Shown here piece by piece: positions 1 to 8,843 of a stretch of 64,000 bases of DNA. Made by a program: the position numbers and the translations under genes. Where the stretch lies: the NCBI RefSeq assembly GCF_037041345.1, contig NZ_CP146287.1, positions 1,863,501-1,927,500 on the forward strand, in the 5' to 3' direction. The notes beneath the pieces were generated by a model that made no database searches, had not been told where the DNA came from, and was given only the letters and a program-made list of their open reading frames with translations. This DNA is from Abiotrophia defectiva ATCC 49176. GTDB taxonomy: Bacteria; Bacillota; Bacilli; Lactobacillales; Aerococcaceae. Each line of letters opens with the position of its first letter. Positions within the stretch are counted from its first letter, which is position 1.

Positions 1-118
1 CCAGAATCTGCTTGAGACGACTGCCGGCAGCCGTTTCTAGCCCTTGAGACATGAGGGTCATCCCGAAGAGGAAGAGCCCCAAACCACCCAAGAGGCCGAA
101 AATATTCGTTAATGCCAT
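1..118 (-). CDS. Na/Pi cotransporter family protein, N-terminal fragment
   Basis: The minus strand from 118 to the window edge reads MALTNIFGLLGGLGLFLFGM and continues with an ETAAGSRLK stretch. This glycine-rich first membrane segment followed by a LEKAAGSRLK-like motif is typical of the start of NptA-type sodium-dependent phosphate transporters with a PhoU-like C-terminal domain. The ATG at 118 is preceded by an AAGGGA ribosome binding site about 9 bases upstream. Only 39 codons are inside the window, so transport function is inferred from the N-terminus alone. It lies downstream of panE in the same direction but beyond a hairpin at 208-229. Confidence 0.75.
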   Translation of the reverse strand, partial: MALTNIFGLLGGLGLFLFGMTLMSQGLETAAGSRLKQIL

Positions 119-187
119 GTGATAATTCCCTTTCTTTCAATAGACACGATGATTTCAACTAACTATAGTATAGCAAGACTTATAAGG

Positions 188-229
188 AAAAAAAAGAAGA
201 AATTAAGAGCGACACAATGAAGTGTCGCT
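188..229 (-). terminator. Intrinsic terminator after panE
   Basis: An 8-bp perfect stem (AGCGACAC with GTGTCGCT, loop AATGAA) at 208-229 is followed on the minus strand by a U-rich run at 188-206. It lies 30 bases beyond the panE stop. The U tract is interrupted just after the stem, so efficiency may be moderate. Confidence 0.6.
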
Positions 230-259
230 TACTCCACAAGCAAACGACACTTTCTGTCT

Positions 260-1192
260 TTATTGGGCACCCAAGAGTAATTCCTTCATATGAACGAGTT
301 GGGTGATGGTGCGGTTGACAGGTGTTGGGATGCCAGCAGCTTCACCAATTCGGGTTACGGCGCCGTTGATATAATCTACCTCAGTCAAACGACGGTTGAT
401 TATCAAATCTTGGTACATGGAGGCATGGTGCTCACGAATCTTAAGGGAAGCAGAAATAATGAATTGCGTCAGTTCTGCTGAGTCAAATTCCACTCCTTGG
501 GTTGCGGCTACCGCTGTAAATTCCTGGGCAATGGCAGACACTAATTCTTCTGTATAAGGATTGTCGAAGAAACCACCCAGGTCGCATTCCAACAAGGCAG
601 TTGGCGCGTTGCCGCAGGCGTTGACGCAGGCTTTGCGCCAAATGGCTGCCTTGACATTTTCGCTGTAGCTAGCTTGCAAGCCCGACGCATCTAAGGCCGC
701 CACAATGGCTTGGGTCTTAGCACGAGCACTTGGTGTATCGACAAAGTTTTGCAGGGATAGGCTCCCGACGCCATGCAGTACTGCTCGGCCTGGGCCGTCT
801 AAAGCGGCCGACCAAATGGTAGAGCCCATGACTAGGTTCTCTTCGGCCACATATTGCTTCATGACTAACTCGTGGCCTAATCCATTGAGTAGGCAGACCA
901 CCGCGGTGTCAGGTCCGAAGACCGGTTGAATGGCTGATAACATGTCCGCCAACTGCATGGCCTTGGTGAAGACGATGACCACGTCCACTTGTTGGGTCAC
1001 TTCTTCAGGATAGTAGATAGGGAATTGCTCCACCACTTCCTGGCCATTCCAGTCGACATGCAGACCATTTTGGCGGATGGCTTCAATATGAGCCGGCCAG
1101 CGATCGATTAAGATAACCTCCTGGCCACTTTGTTTAAGTTGATAGGCAAAACGGCAGCCCATAGCGCCGGAACCAGCAATTGCAAATTTCAT
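260..1192 (-). CDS. panE: Ketopantoate reductase family protein (2-dehydropantoate 2-reductase)
   Basis: The 310-residue product begins with a Rossmann NADP-binding site, GSGAMG at residues 7-12, and has the length and layout of ApbA/PanE enzymes. The family reduces 2-dehydropantoate to pantoate for coenzyme A synthesis; in lactic acid bacteria some members instead act as D-2-hydroxyacid dehydrogenases on branched-chain keto acids, and sequence alone does not separate these. I chose the ATG at 1192, with AAAGGAGA upstream, over an in-frame start 39 codons earlier that would overlap the preceding gene. It follows the EIIC-like gene after 22 bases and is probably in the same transcript. Confidence 0.85.
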   Translation of the reverse strand: MKFAIAGSGAMGCRFAYQLKQSGQEVILIDRWPAHIEAIRQNGLHVDWNGQEVVEQFPIYYPEEVTQQVDVVIVFTKAMQLADMLSAIQPVFGPDTAVVCLLNGLGHELVMKQYVAEENLVMGSTIWSAALDGPGRAVLHGVGSLSLQNFVDTPSARAKTQAIVAALDASGLQASYSENVKAAIWRKACVNACGNAPTALLECDLGGFFDNPYTEELVSAIAQEFTAVAATQGVEFDSAELTQFIISASLKIREHHASMYQDLIINRRLTEVDYINGAVTRIGEAAGIPTPVNRTITQLVHMKELLLGAQ

Positions 1193-1214
1193 AGTTTTGT
1201 CTCCTTTTCTTGAA

Positions 1215-2252
1215 TTAGATGGTAATACGATAGTTTTCTGGGTCAATCCAGCCCAGACGGGTGACGAAGAGGTAGTCGCTAGCGAAGCCCAAAACAATTG
1301 GGGCCACAACGAAGAGTAAGACTGTTACTAGGCCATTCCCGGCTGTCCAACCCACGATATTGAGGTGGTTGACGGGACCTACTAAACCACTGAGGCCAAA
1401 GCCTGCTGATAGCGGCGTCCCCTGAATATAGAAGACGGAGGCCAAGAGTCCCATAATGCCTGCATTGAGACAGATTGGTAACAAGAGTTTAGGATGGCTG
1501 ATAATGTTAGGCATGGACAACTTAGGCGAGCCGATGAAGTGGGCGATACAGGTCCCCAGGGAGTTAACGCGACGCCCCGCAATGGCCAAGGCGAAACCAC
1601 AAGCCACGATCCCTAGGTTGGCCGCCCCTGAACCGACGCCCGTCAAGGAAATGGCAATCCCGATGCCGACAGAGGAAATTGGCGATACAATAATCAAGGC
1701 GAAAATAATGGCTAGACAGATGCAGAGCGTGGTTTGCTCTAAGGTCAAGAGATGGGCGATAAATTCCCCAATCTTACCGGTAATGAGGATAAAGTATGGA
1801 TAGAGCACACGGCCCAAGCCACCGGCCACAATGACGGTTAAGGTTGGAATGACCAGAATGGCGTAAGCCCCCACCAGTGGTCGCAAGAATTGAATGACCG
1901 CTACTGCCAGACCGGCCGTCACACACATGGTGATAATGTCCCCCGTCCCCTTAAGCTGCAGGCCAGACTCTAGGAATTGAAGGGAACCACCTGCCAACAT
2001 GGTGGTCATGCCGACCGTGATGGTCTCTAGGGGATTGAAGGCGAAACGAATGGCAACCGCCACCCCGATCGCAAAGCCAACAAAAGTATTGGTGGCACTG
2101 ACAATCTGGGTCATGAAGGCCAAGGCAGGGAAACTTGGCGTTAGGGCCTTGAAGAGTTCTCCTAGGAGAGCCCCGGGAATCAAGGCAGCGATGACGCCTA
2201 GGGCGGAGCCATTTAAGACATTCATCAGGAAGGATTTGAAGGATTTCATCAT
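1215..2252 (-). CDS. PTS sugar transporter subunit IIC-like membrane protein
   Basis: The 345-residue product is highly hydrophobic with about nine or ten membrane segments and many glycine- and alanine-rich helices. It resembles the stand-alone PTS_EIIC_2 family, whose members lack the EIIA and EIIB phosphorylation domains and have no firmly assigned substrate. Two consecutive ATGs open the frame and GAGGG lies upstream. It is the first gene of a two-gene unit with panE. Transport of a sugar or an organic acid is possible; the substrate cannot be read from the sequence. Confidence 0.7.
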   Translation of the reverse strand: MMKSFKSFLMNVLNGSALGVIAALIPGALLGELFKALTPSFPALAFMTQIVSATNTFVGFAIGVAVAIRFAFNPLETITVGMTTMLAGGSLQFLESGLQLKGTGDIITMCVTAGLAVAVIQFLRPLVGAYAILVIPTLTVIVAGGLGRVLYPYFILITGKIGEFIAHLLTLEQTTLCICLAIIFALIIVSPISSVGIGIAISLTGVGSGAANLGIVACGFALAIAGRRVNSLGTCIAHFIGSPKLSMPNIISHPKLLLPICLNAGIMGLLASVFYIQGTPLSAGFGLSGLVGPVNHLNIVGWTAGNGLVTVLLFVVAPIVLGFASDYLFVTRLGWIDPENYRITI

Positions 2253-2345
2253 AGGATTCCCTCGCTTTCATCAAGTTTACAAGTACTAGTATACCCTAAG
2301 CTAGACCACAAAAAAAGAGGCAGGTCCCATAAACCCACTCAGACA

Positions 2346-2379
2346 CAAAAATAAGCTAGGCCCCGGAGGTCCTAGCTTA
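2346..2379 (-). terminator. Terminator after yidD
   Basis: TAAGCTAGG at 2352-2360 pairs perfectly with CCTAGCTTA at 2371-2379. A minus-strand U run follows at 2346-2351. It lies 11 bases past the yidD stop. Confidence 0.8.
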
Positions 2380-2389
2380 ATATTTCAAC

Positions 2390-2683
2390 TTAGTGATGGT
2401 GGTGACAACAACCCTTGGGATGGGGCTTGGGGCTGCCATCTGCTAGGGTTGAGCGTCTTAAGGTAAAGTAGTCCGGCACCGGGTCCTTGCCCCCTGCCAC
2501 AAAAGGATGGCAGCGACTTATCCGCGCCAAGCCCATGATGAGGCCTTTGAAGGCGCCGTGTTTTTCAATGGCATGGATTGTATAGGTGGAACAGGTCGGA
2601 CTATAACGGCAACTAGGCGGGAAGAGTGGCGATAGGGCCAACTGATAGAAACGCACTAGCTTAATGAAGAGCCAACGAAACAT
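2390..2683 (-). CDS. yidD: Membrane protein insertion efficiency factor YidD
   Basis: The product starts [14 protein letters not shown] and contains [10 protein letters not shown] and [14 protein letters not shown], hallmarks of the small YidD family that assists YidC/Sec membrane protein insertion at the inner face of the membrane. It is 97 residues, slightly longer than usual, because of a tail ending in CCHHHH. The ATG at 2683 has AAGGGG upstream; an in-frame start 17 codons earlier would overlap the VTT gene further. The left edge of the 9.17 kb duplication falls inside this gene at 2546, so the second copy is truncated and this one is the only complete yidD. Confidence 0.9.
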   Translation of the reverse strand: MFRWLFIKLVRFYQLALSPLFPPSCRYSPTCSTYTIHAIEKHGAFKGLIMGLARISRCHPFVAGGKDPVPDYFTLRRSTLADGSPKPHPKGCCHHHH

Positions 2684-2687
2684 CCTA

Positions 2688-3302
2688 TCACCCCTTCTGG
2701 AGGAAGGTCCGGAAGAGCCACTGAATGATCTCACTGGACAGGAAGGTGAAGAAGAAGAGGGAAGCCGGCCGGTAGAGCAGTACCATCTTGACGAATTCTT
2801 TGAAGGTGATGTTGGACATACCAGTAATCATACAGAAGATATCGTCTGGGAAAATGGGTGCCACGAAGCCGATTTTAAGTAGGCGACGGAAACCTGGGCC
2901 ATCATTCATTTTGGCGATATAGTGGTCGTATTGCTTGTCTGACAAGAAGGCCTTGATGAAACTAGATCCGAAGCGTTTGCCTAGGAAGAAGTTAATGCAG
3001 GAACCGATGACCATGCCCGTACAGTTGAGCAGGAAGCCACCAAAGTGACCATAGATCACGTCACCAATGACATTGTGTAGGCCACCAGGAATAATGGGAT
3101 AAATTGTCTGGGAAATTTGTAATAAGAGGAAGAGTAAGGGACCGAATATCCCCATACTTTTAAGCAGTTCTCCAAAGCCTCCGCCTTCCTTAAAATAAGG
3201 CGAACTGGCAATAAAGACTGAGCCCGTAACGGTCAGAATCAAACCCACTACAGTGAGAATTTGAATCAGTTTCCGTTTTTTCTCGAGCGATAGCTTGCTC
3301 AT
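2688..3302 (-). CDS. VTT (TVP38/TMEM64, DedA-like) membrane protein
   Basis: The 204-residue protein has a hydrophobic segment at about residues 11-30, the motif [18 protein letters not shown], a glycine-rich membrane segment and [17 protein letters not shown]. This is the layout of VTT-domain proteins, whose bacterial relatives include DedA-family lipid carrier transporters. Its exact substrate is unknown. AAGGAGTAGACGCT precedes the ATG. It is 4 bases upstream of yidD, so the two probably share a transcript and a membrane-biogenesis theme. Confidence 0.8.
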   Translation of the reverse strand: MSKLSLEKKRKLIQILTVVGLILTVTGSVFIASSPYFKEGGGFGELLKSMGIFGPLLFLLLQISQTIYPIIPGGLHNVIGDVIYGHFGGFLLNCTGMVIGSCINFFLGKRFGSSFIKAFLSDKQYDHYIAKMNDGPGFRRLLKIGFVAPIFPDDIFCMITGMSNITFKEFVKMVLLYRPASLFFFTFLSSEIIQWLFRTFLQKG

Positions 3303-3363
3303 AGCGTCTACTCCTTTAAGTCATGTCTCACGGTTGTCCCTTAGACAGACCGTCAACAAGTCT

Positions 3364-3392
3364 ACTATACACTAAAAATAGCATGATGTCAG
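3364..3392 (-). promoter_or_regulatory. Sigma-A type promoter for VTT gene and yidD
   Basis: On the minus strand CTGACA (3387-3392) and TATAGT (3364-3369) are separated by 17 bases, about 60 bases before the VTT start codon. Confidence 0.55.
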
Positions 3393-3440
3393 TAATGTTA
3401 ACTTTTTTTTAGGATTTGATGTCAAAGTACTGACTCCCCT

Positions 3441-3478
3441 AAACAAAAAGTGCCAGAGCTAACGGTGCTCTGGCTACT
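3441..3478 (-). terminator. Terminator after the M24 peptidase
   Basis: GCCAGAGC at 3452-3459 pairs with GCTCTGGC at 3467-3474, with further pairing outside. The minus strand then reads CTTTTTGTTT. Confidence 0.85.
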
Positions 3479-3484
3479 CGACTA

Positions 3485-4579
3485 TTAGAATTTCAAGTGT
3501 GGTTCTACTACAATCAGGTCCTTGCTGACTTGGTTGAGGACTTGGCAACCGGTCTCTGTCACCAAGACTAAGTCTTCAATCCGCACCCCTACCTTGCCTT
3601 GCAGGTAGATACCTGGCTCGATAGAGAAGATTTGGCCGACTTGGGCCTGAGCTTGGTTGAACTCGGAAACGTCCCCTGCTTCGTGGACTTCCCGCCCGAT
3701 GAAGTGGCCGGTCCGATGGGTGAAGTATTCCCCGTACCCAGCCTCCTCAATGACCTGGCGCGCTGCCCGGTCAATGCTGGCCAAGGTCACACCTGGACGG
3801 ACTGCCTTAATGGCCGCTTCTTGGGCCTGACGCACGGTCTCATAGACTCGCCGCGACTCCTCATCCGGCTCCCCGTAGAAGACGGTCCGGGTCATATCCG
3901 AACAGTAGCCCTTGTAAGAAGAGCCGATGTCAATTACCACTGAATCACCCGGTTGAGGGCGGTCGTCATTAGTTTCGTGGTGGGGATCCGCCCCATTGGC
4001 CCCGTAGGCAATAATGGGTTCGAAGGAGAAACCTTGGCAACCCAAACGCTGATAGATGCCAGCCAATTCGCTAACCATTTCAGATTCTGGCAAGCCATCC
4101 GCCACCAAGTTAATGAGGGCTAGGGTGGCCTGATCATTAAGGGCAGAAGCCTCTTGCATGAGTTCTTGCTCCTCAGGTGACTTGATGGCCCGCAGGTCAT
4201 CCACCAAATAAGCAGCATTCACAGGCTGCAAATCTTGGCGGACCGTCATCAGATCCAAGAGAAAATGACTTGGCCAAACCTTATCAATCCCCGTTTTACC
4301 GGGCGCCAGACTTTGGGCCAACCAACTGATAACTGGCTCCCCATCACGGTAGGTCATCACTTCTATGTCGTGCTCCAAGCCACTCGCTAGCGGGAATAGT
4401 TGGTTGAGATAGAGTTGATGACGACCGTCAGCTGCTACCTTGAGCAGTAAGAGCCGCTCTCCCGGCTGGGTCTCATAGCCAATCAAATAAGCAATACTTG
4501 ACGGATCCGTCACTAATTGTTGGGCAATCCCTGCTGCCTTGAGGCCCTGAACTAGGGCTTCTAATCGTTCAGCTTGCAT
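3485..4579 (-). CDS. Xaa-Pro peptidase, M24B family (PepQ/PepP-like)
   Basis: The 364-residue product has an N-terminal creatinase-like domain (about 1-125) and a C-terminal pita-bread metallopeptidase domain. Metal ligands are all visible: the two Asp in VVIDIGSSYKGYCSDMTR, the His in HRTGHFIGREVHEAG, the Glu in SIEPGIYL and the Glu in VRIEDL. It should remove or split proline-containing dipeptides or N-terminal Xaa-Pro bonds in the cytoplasm, using peptides brought in by systems such as Opp. The length fits prolidase PepQ or YqhT better than full-size aminopeptidase P. The ATG at 4579 follows AAGGGAG; an upstream in-frame start overlaps the promoter. Confidence 0.85.
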   Translation of the reverse strand: MQAERLEALVQGLKAAGIAQQLVTDPSSIAYLIGYETQPGERLLLLKVAADGRHQLYLNQLFPLASGLEHDIEVMTYRDGEPVISWLAQSLAPGKTGIDKVWPSHFLLDLMTVRQDLQPVNAAYLVDDLRAIKSPEEQELMQEASALNDQATLALINLVADGLPESEMVSELAGIYQRLGCQGFSFEPIIAYGANGADPHHETNDDRPQPGDSVVIDIGSSYKGYCSDMTRTVFYGEPDEESRRVYETVRQAQEAAIKAVRPGVTLASIDRAARQVIEEAGYGEYFTHRTGHFIGREVHEAGDVSEFNQAQAQVGQIFSIEPGIYLQGKVGVRIEDLVLVTETGCQVLNQVSKDLIVVEPHLKF

Positions 4580-4609
4580 GTATACGCGCTCCCTTCTTCT
4601 TTCCCTTCT

Positions 4610-4639
4610 ATTATAACACAGGGATTTGCTGGGACCCAA
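4610..4639 (-). promoter_or_regulatory. Promoter of the M24 peptidase gene
   Basis: TATAAT (4610-4615) carries an extended -10 TGT just upstream, and TTGGGT lies 18 bases further upstream at 4634-4639. The gene stands alone between terminators. Confidence 0.6.
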
Positions 4640-4650
4640 GACAAAGCCAT

Positions 4651-4679
4651 AAGAAAAGGCTGGGAACTCGTCCCAGCCT
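4651..4679 (-). terminator. Terminator after the amidase / thi operon
   Basis: GGCTGGGA at 4658-4665 pairs with TCCCAGCC at 4671-4678, loop ACTCG. The minus strand then reads TTTTCTT. Confidence 0.85.
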
Positions 4680-4688
4680 CGGTGCTGT

Positions 4689-6182
4689 CTATTCGATAAT
4701 TTCTGTCTCTAGGACACCTGCTGCTTCAAAGGCAGCCGCCAACTGGCAGAGGACCCGTTCCTGGCCCTTGCCGGCCCATAGCTGGACACCCAGTGGAAGG
4801 CCTTCTGACGATTTGCCCAGAGGCAACATGATGGCCGGTTGACCAGCCAGGTTCTGGAGGAAGGTCCAAGGCGTGTAAGCCCAACTATCCTGCCAACGCT
4901 CCATAATGAGATCGGTGCGAGCTTCTTTGGCTAAGCCCTCCTGATTCAAGAGGCGCTGAGCCATCTCCGCCGAAGCCGCAAAGCTCCCATGCAGGGGCGC
5001 CGGCCCGTTGGTCCCAGGCGTCAAAAGTATATCATAGTCCTGGAAGAAATTCTCCAAATCAGCCGCTAGCTGATCCCAACGGCCCAGCAGCTGGCTGTAA
5101 TCGGCAGCATCCCAAGGCAAGCCGGCCTGGTAGATGCCCCAGGTCATTGGCTCCATATCGTCTGGCGTCAAGGCACGACCCAGACTAGCCTCAAATCCTC
5201 GCATCATGGCAACCGTCTCAACAGCATTCATGGTGGTATAATCACGCGCCGCCGCTATGACATCCACTGGGAAGTCAACTGCGACGAGCTCATGACCCAT
5301 GCCTGCCAATCGTTCTACCGTCTGGCGCAACAAGTTAGCCACATCTAAGCGAACTTGAGGTGTTAGGGGCGAATCCAGCAGATAGGCGATTCTGAGCGGA
5401 CGCTGAGGCAAGGTCAGGGGCCCAGGACTTAAGCGCGGCACCATGTAAGGTGCGGCCCACTGTTCCACCTGCAGCCCCTCCAATAAGGTCCAGGTATCCC
5501 GGACCGACTTGGTTAAAGCAAAATGTACCGATGCCCCCTGCCAGCCCCGGTAGCCATCTGGGCCAACTGGCACCCGGCCACGGGAAGGCTTGAGGCCAAT
5601 CAGGCCACAGAAGCTGGCGGGAATCCGGATAGAACCCCCGCCGTCACTAGCCGTGACGATTGGCACCATACCAGCCTTGAGCGCAGCCGCCGCCCCACCA
5701 CTGGACCCACCCGCGTTACGGGTTAGATCCCCAGGATAGCTGACTGCTCCGGTAAACTGGGCATCGCTAATATTCTTAAAGCCAAATTCCGGCACATTGG
5801 TCCGGCCTACCACGATAAAGCCCAAAGCCTGGATGCGTTCTACGAAATAAGAAGTCTGGTTGGCTACATAGTCGGCCATAAGCTGGGCGCCCGCATAGGA
5901 AGGCTCACCAGCTTGGAGTTGGCCCAAGTCCTTGAGTAGAATAGGCACCCCAAAGAAGGCAGGTAATTCCTGACGTTCTAACTCTGACAACTGACTCCAG
6001 AGCTGGTCATGCGCCTGGGCTTGGGCCCGCGCACTCTCGGCTTGGACATGGGCCACTGCATGTAGGCTAGGATTGAGGGCCTGGATATTTTCGAGGGCCC
6101 AGTCCACCAATTGGCTGGCCGTCAAACGACCGGCCTTGACTTCTTGCGCATAGTAAGTCGCATCTTGCTTAAATAAGGGCAT
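4689..6182 (-). CDS. Amidase signature family hydrolase in the thiamine-precursor transport operon
   Basis: The 497-residue product has the amidase-signature core: catalytic Lys in PILLKDLG, then [15 protein letters not shown] and [15 protein letters not shown] supplying the cis-Ser and the nucleophilic Ser. Members hydrolyse amide bonds in diverse small molecules and some act as the GatA subunit; no GatB or GatC lies nearby. Its start overlaps the end of the transporter ATPase gene by 14 bases, so it is translationally coupled to a TPP-controlled thiamine-precursor transporter. I infer it may process the imported pyrimidine, for example deformylate or de-amidate it, a job done by the amidohydrolase YlmB in Bacillus. 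Confidence 0.8.
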   Translation of the reverse strand: MPLFKQDATYYAQEVKAGRLTASQLVDWALENIQALNPSLHAVAHVQAESARAQAQAHDQLWSQLSELERQELPAFFGVPILLKDLGQLQAGEPSYAGAQLMADYVANQTSYFVERIQALGFIVVGRTNVPEFGFKNISDAQFTGAVSYPGDLTRNAGGSSGGAAAALKAGMVPIVTASDGGGSIRIPASFCGLIGLKPSRGRVPVGPDGYRGWQGASVHFALTKSVRDTWTLLEGLQVEQWAAPYMVPRLSPGPLTLPQRPLRIAYLLDSPLTPQVRLDVANLLRQTVERLAGMGHELVAVDFPVDVIAAARDYTTMNAVETVAMMRGFEASLGRALTPDDMEPMTWGIYQAGLPWDAADYSQLLGRWDQLAADLENFFQDYDILLTPGTNGPAPLHGSFAASAEMAQRLLNQEGLAKEARTDLIMERWQDSWAYTPWTFLQNLAGQPAIMLPLGKSSEGLPLGVQLWAGKGQERVLCQLAAAFEAAGVLETEIIE

Positions 6183-6924
6183 CTTCTGGCAGCACTCCTT
6201 TGGCTAAATCATCGAGTAGTTGGCGTTTGTAATGAAGAAATTCTGGACTAAAGCCAATGGCTTCAAAGTCTGACTTATCCAGTTGAATGTCGTGGACAGC
6301 TTGCAGGGTCCCTGGCTTGCCGCCCATAACATAGACCTTGTCAGACAAGATCAGGGCTTCATCCACATCGTGGGTGATGAGCAAGGTTGACCAGCCCATC
6401 TGCTGCTTGTATTGAAGGAACCACTGATGCAGCTGGCGTCGGGTCACCGCGTCCAAGGCACCAAAGGCCTCATCCAAGAGGACCCATTGACGCTTGAAGC
6501 AGGCAGTCCGCAGGAAGGCTGCCCGCTGGCGCATCCCCCCTGACAGGGACTTAGGATAGTGTTGGGCCCAAGTCGCTAGCTTGAATTCTTCCAGTAGCTG
6601 CTTGGCCTCAGCGCGGGCCTGGGACTTCTTGACACCAGACACCACTAGGGGCAGGGCCACATTGTCTACTAGGGTCAGGTGCTCGAAAAGCATGTCCTTT
6701 TGCAGCATGTAGCTGACCTGACCGGGTTCCAGAGGCTGTCCCCCCAAGCTGATAGAGCCCGATTGGACCGGCAAGATACCGGCAATTAAATTAAAGAGGG
6801 TGGTCTTACCGACCCCGCTTCGACCCAGGATAGCCACGGTTTGGCCCGCTGCCACCTGAAGATTCACATCTTGGATGACCATTTGCTGGTCGTAGCCGTA
6901 GGCTAAGTCCCGAATTTCTAGCAC
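6169..6924 (-). CDS. thiZ: ABC transporter ATPase for thiamine precursor (ThiZ-like)
   Basis: This 251-residue nucleotide-binding protein has Walker A GRSGVGKTT, signature LSGGMRQRAAF, Walker B WVLLDEAF and the His switch LLITHDVDE. It is of the nitrate/taurine/thiamine-precursor class. It would power uptake through the adjacent permease with the ThiY-like binding protein. It lies 1 base downstream of the binding protein gene and overlaps the amidase by 14 bases. Assignment to thiamine rests on the TPP riboswitch upstream. Confidence 0.85.
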   Translation of the reverse strand: MLEIRDLAYGYDQQMVIQDVNLQVAAGQTVAILGRSGVGKTTLFNLIAGILPVQSGSISLGGQPLEPGQVSYMLQKDMLFEHLTLVDNVALPLVVSGVKKSQARAEAKQLLEEFKLATWAQHYPKSLSGGMRQRAAFLRTACFKRQWVLLDEAFGALDAVTRRQLHQWFLQYKQQMGWSTLLITHDVDEALILSDKVYVMGGKPGTLQAVHDIQLDKSDFEAIGFSPEFLHYKRQLLDDLAKGVLPEDALI

Positions 6925-6925
6925 C

Positions 6926-7927
6926 TTACTCCGCTCCTAAATATTCATTGCTAAAGTATTGGCCCTTAGTTAGGTCGCTTTCGACCAGTTTGTTGTCGTA
7001 GAGCCATTGATAGAAGGCATTCCAACGAGCTGGATCGAACTGGCCCCATTTGGCTGGATCGCTAGCGTAACGCTCGCTCAACCATTTTTGGGAAGCCACG
7101 ACGAAATCACGTTGGTCCTTCAATTCTGGGGCCGCTTCAATCAGAATGTCGGCCGCTTCTTCTGGATGTTCCATAGCATATTGGTAGCCCTTCTTGATGG
7201 CTGCCAAGACCTTCTTAGCTTGATCTGGGTGGGCTTTGAGGTAATCGTTGTTGGCAATAATAACTGGTGAGTAGAAGTCCAATTCTGGCGCGATGTCCCG
7301 AATTTGGAAGAAGGTGGTGGACACCTTCTGGAAGCCTGCCAAAATCCCGTCCCAGGCATAGTAAACCCAGGCTGCATCGAATTGGTTATTAGCCAAACCG
7401 ATAATGGAATTGTCGCCGTCATTTGGCACTAGGCTAGCCTTGGAGAAGTCCCCGCCGGCCTTCTTAGTCATGTATTCCATCATCTTCAACTCAATTGGGT
7501 CATTCCAAGTGCCGTACTTGTGGCCTTCTAAGCCCTTAGGATCCTTGATGCCGGCTTCTTCCTTAGCAATAATACCGGACGTGTTGTGTTCAATAATAGC
7601 CGCTACCGCCGTTACTGGCAAGCCACCCGCAAATCGCTTAGCCAAAGAATCTTGGAAGGCAATTCCGAAGGCCGCCTTACCTAACCCCACTAATTCAGTG
7701 GTTGAGCCTTCTGGTGGCCGTTTGATGTCGACTTCCACGCCCACTTCCTTGAAGTAGCCCTTGGCTTGGGCGACGTAAAGCCCGGTATGGTTGGTGTTAG
7801 GTACCCAGTCTAGAATCAGGTCTACCTTGTTGTCATCACCTGTTTGAGCGGCTACGCTTGGTAGTGTGGTCCCAGCCAAAGATAGGCCGGCAAGCAGGGC
7901 CGCGAATTTTTTCATCCATTTTTGCAT
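6926..7927 (-). CDS. thiY: ThiY-like pyrimidine-binding protein (NMT1/THI5 family)
   Basis: The 333-residue protein has a signal peptide ending in SVAAQ, then VDLILDWVPNTNHTGLYVA, the family start motif, and later GDGDN-like and YYAWDG segments typical of proteins binding formylaminopyrimidine or HMP. It would capture a pyrimidine precursor of thiamine outside the cell. The signal peptide has an A-x-A type cleavage site and no lipobox cysteine, unusual for a Gram-positive binding protein. It lies 21 bases after the permease gene in a riboswitch-controlled operon. Confidence 0.85.
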   Translation of the reverse strand: MQKWMKKFAALLAGLSLAGTTLPSVAAQTGDDNKVDLILDWVPNTNHTGLYVAQAKGYFKEVGVEVDIKRPPEGSTTELVGLGKAAFGIAFQDSLAKRFAGGLPVTAVAAIIEHNTSGIIAKEEAGIKDPKGLEGHKYGTWNDPIELKMMEYMTKKAGGDFSKASLVPNDGDNSIIGLANNQFDAAWVYYAWDGILAGFQKVSTTFFQIRDIAPELDFYSPVIIANNDYLKAHPDQAKKVLAAIKKGYQYAMEHPEEAADILIEAAPELKDQRDFVVASQKWLSERYASDPAKWGQFDPARWNAFYQWLYDNKLVESDLTKGQYFSNEYLGAE

Positions 7928-7948
7928 GTGTGTGTCACTCCTCTAATC

Positions 7949-8728
7949 TTAGGAAATATGGGGGGCCTTGCTTGAGCGCCAAGGCAAGGCTAGTCGTTCA
8001 ATTAAGGCAACTAGGCCCATGAAAATCAAACTCAGTGCTGAAATGAGGAAAATGACCGCGAACATCTTGTCGTAGGCGAAGGCCTTCTTGGTCTGAATCA
8101 TGTAGACGCCCAAACCCTCGAATCCCCCTAGCCATTCCGCCACAACCGAACTCACGAAGGCGTATGAGACACTGACCTTCAGCCCGGAAAAGAAGAAATG
8201 TAGGCTGGTCGGTATCTTAACATAGCGCAAGGTCTGCCAATGACTGGCTCCCATCATGTTCAGCAACTGCAAGGCATCCTGGTCACAATGGGCGAAGCCA
8301 CTTAAGATACTCATGATAATAGGAAAAATCGTGGTTAAGACGACTAAGACAATCTTAGGCGTCATCTCATAGCCCAGGGCCAAGACCAAAATCGGCGCAA
8401 TAGCCACCGTCGGCACAGTCTGAGATACGATTAAGAGTGGGTAGAGGGCCCGGTGGACCCATTTGAAGCGGTCCATGATGACCGCCAGAATAAAGGCCAA
8501 GACAATCCCAATGCCCAGCCCAATAAAGGCCTGGATTAGGGTTACCCGACTATTGCGCCAGAGGTTAGGGGCATCTTGCCAGATAGCCGCCAGAACCGCC
8601 GACGGAGCCGGAATGATAAAACGCGGTAGCATACCCAGTCGAGCCGTCACTTCCCATAAGGCCAGGAGTCCTAAGCCTGTCAGCCAAGCCACACTTGATT
8701 CAAACCAGCGATGCACTCTCTGTTTAAT
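7949..8728 (-). CDS. thiX: ABC permease for thiamine precursor (ThiX-like), probable ATT start
   Basis: The protein is a six-segment permease of the SsuC/TauC/ThiX class with the EAA-type loop around MMGASHWQTLRYVKIPTS. The open frame extends upstream to a TTG at 8839, but that stretch includes the riboswitch terminator at 8787-8823 and cannot be translated as a unit with regulation intact. The only strong ribosome binding site is AAAGGAGA at 8737-8744, and 8 bases later the in-frame codon is ATT (8726-8728); no ATG, GTG or TTG is in position. I therefore place the start at ATT, with moderate confidence. The product would be about 259 residues. Confidence 0.75.
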   Translation of the reverse strand: MKQRVHRWFESSVAWLTGLGLLALWEVTARLGMLPRFIIPAPSAVLAAIWQDAPNLWRNSRVTLIQAFIGLGIGIVLAFILAVIMDRFKWVHRALYPLLIVSQTVPTVAIAPILVLALGYEMTPKIVLVVLTTIFPIIMSILSGFAHCDQDALQLLNMMGASHWQTLRYVKIPTSLHFFFSGLKVSVSYAFVSSVVAEWLGGFEGLGVYMIQTKKAFAYDKMFAVIFLISALSLIFMGLVALIERLALPWRSSKAPHIS

Positions 8729-8786
8729 GGTTACCGTCTCCTTTCTATTGAGAATACGTAACACCCACTTGCGTTTGGACTCGATC

Positions 8787-8823
8787 AAAAAGACCCATCC
8801 CGGCATGACGCGCAGGATGAGTC
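8787..8823 (-). terminator. Regulated terminator of the TPP riboswitch
   Basis: GACTCATCC and GGATGGGTC form a 9-bp stem with one T-G pair (8792-8800 with 8815-8823), followed by a U run at 8787-8791 on the minus strand. It sits between the aptamer and thiX and would end transcription when TPP is bound. Confidence 0.75.
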
Positions 8824-8843
8824 CATCAATCAGATTCAACTTG

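Noticed and set aside
8729-8839. N-terminal extension of ThiX from a TTG start
   Set aside because: It would be translated through the riboswitch terminator and has no ribosome binding site at the TTG.
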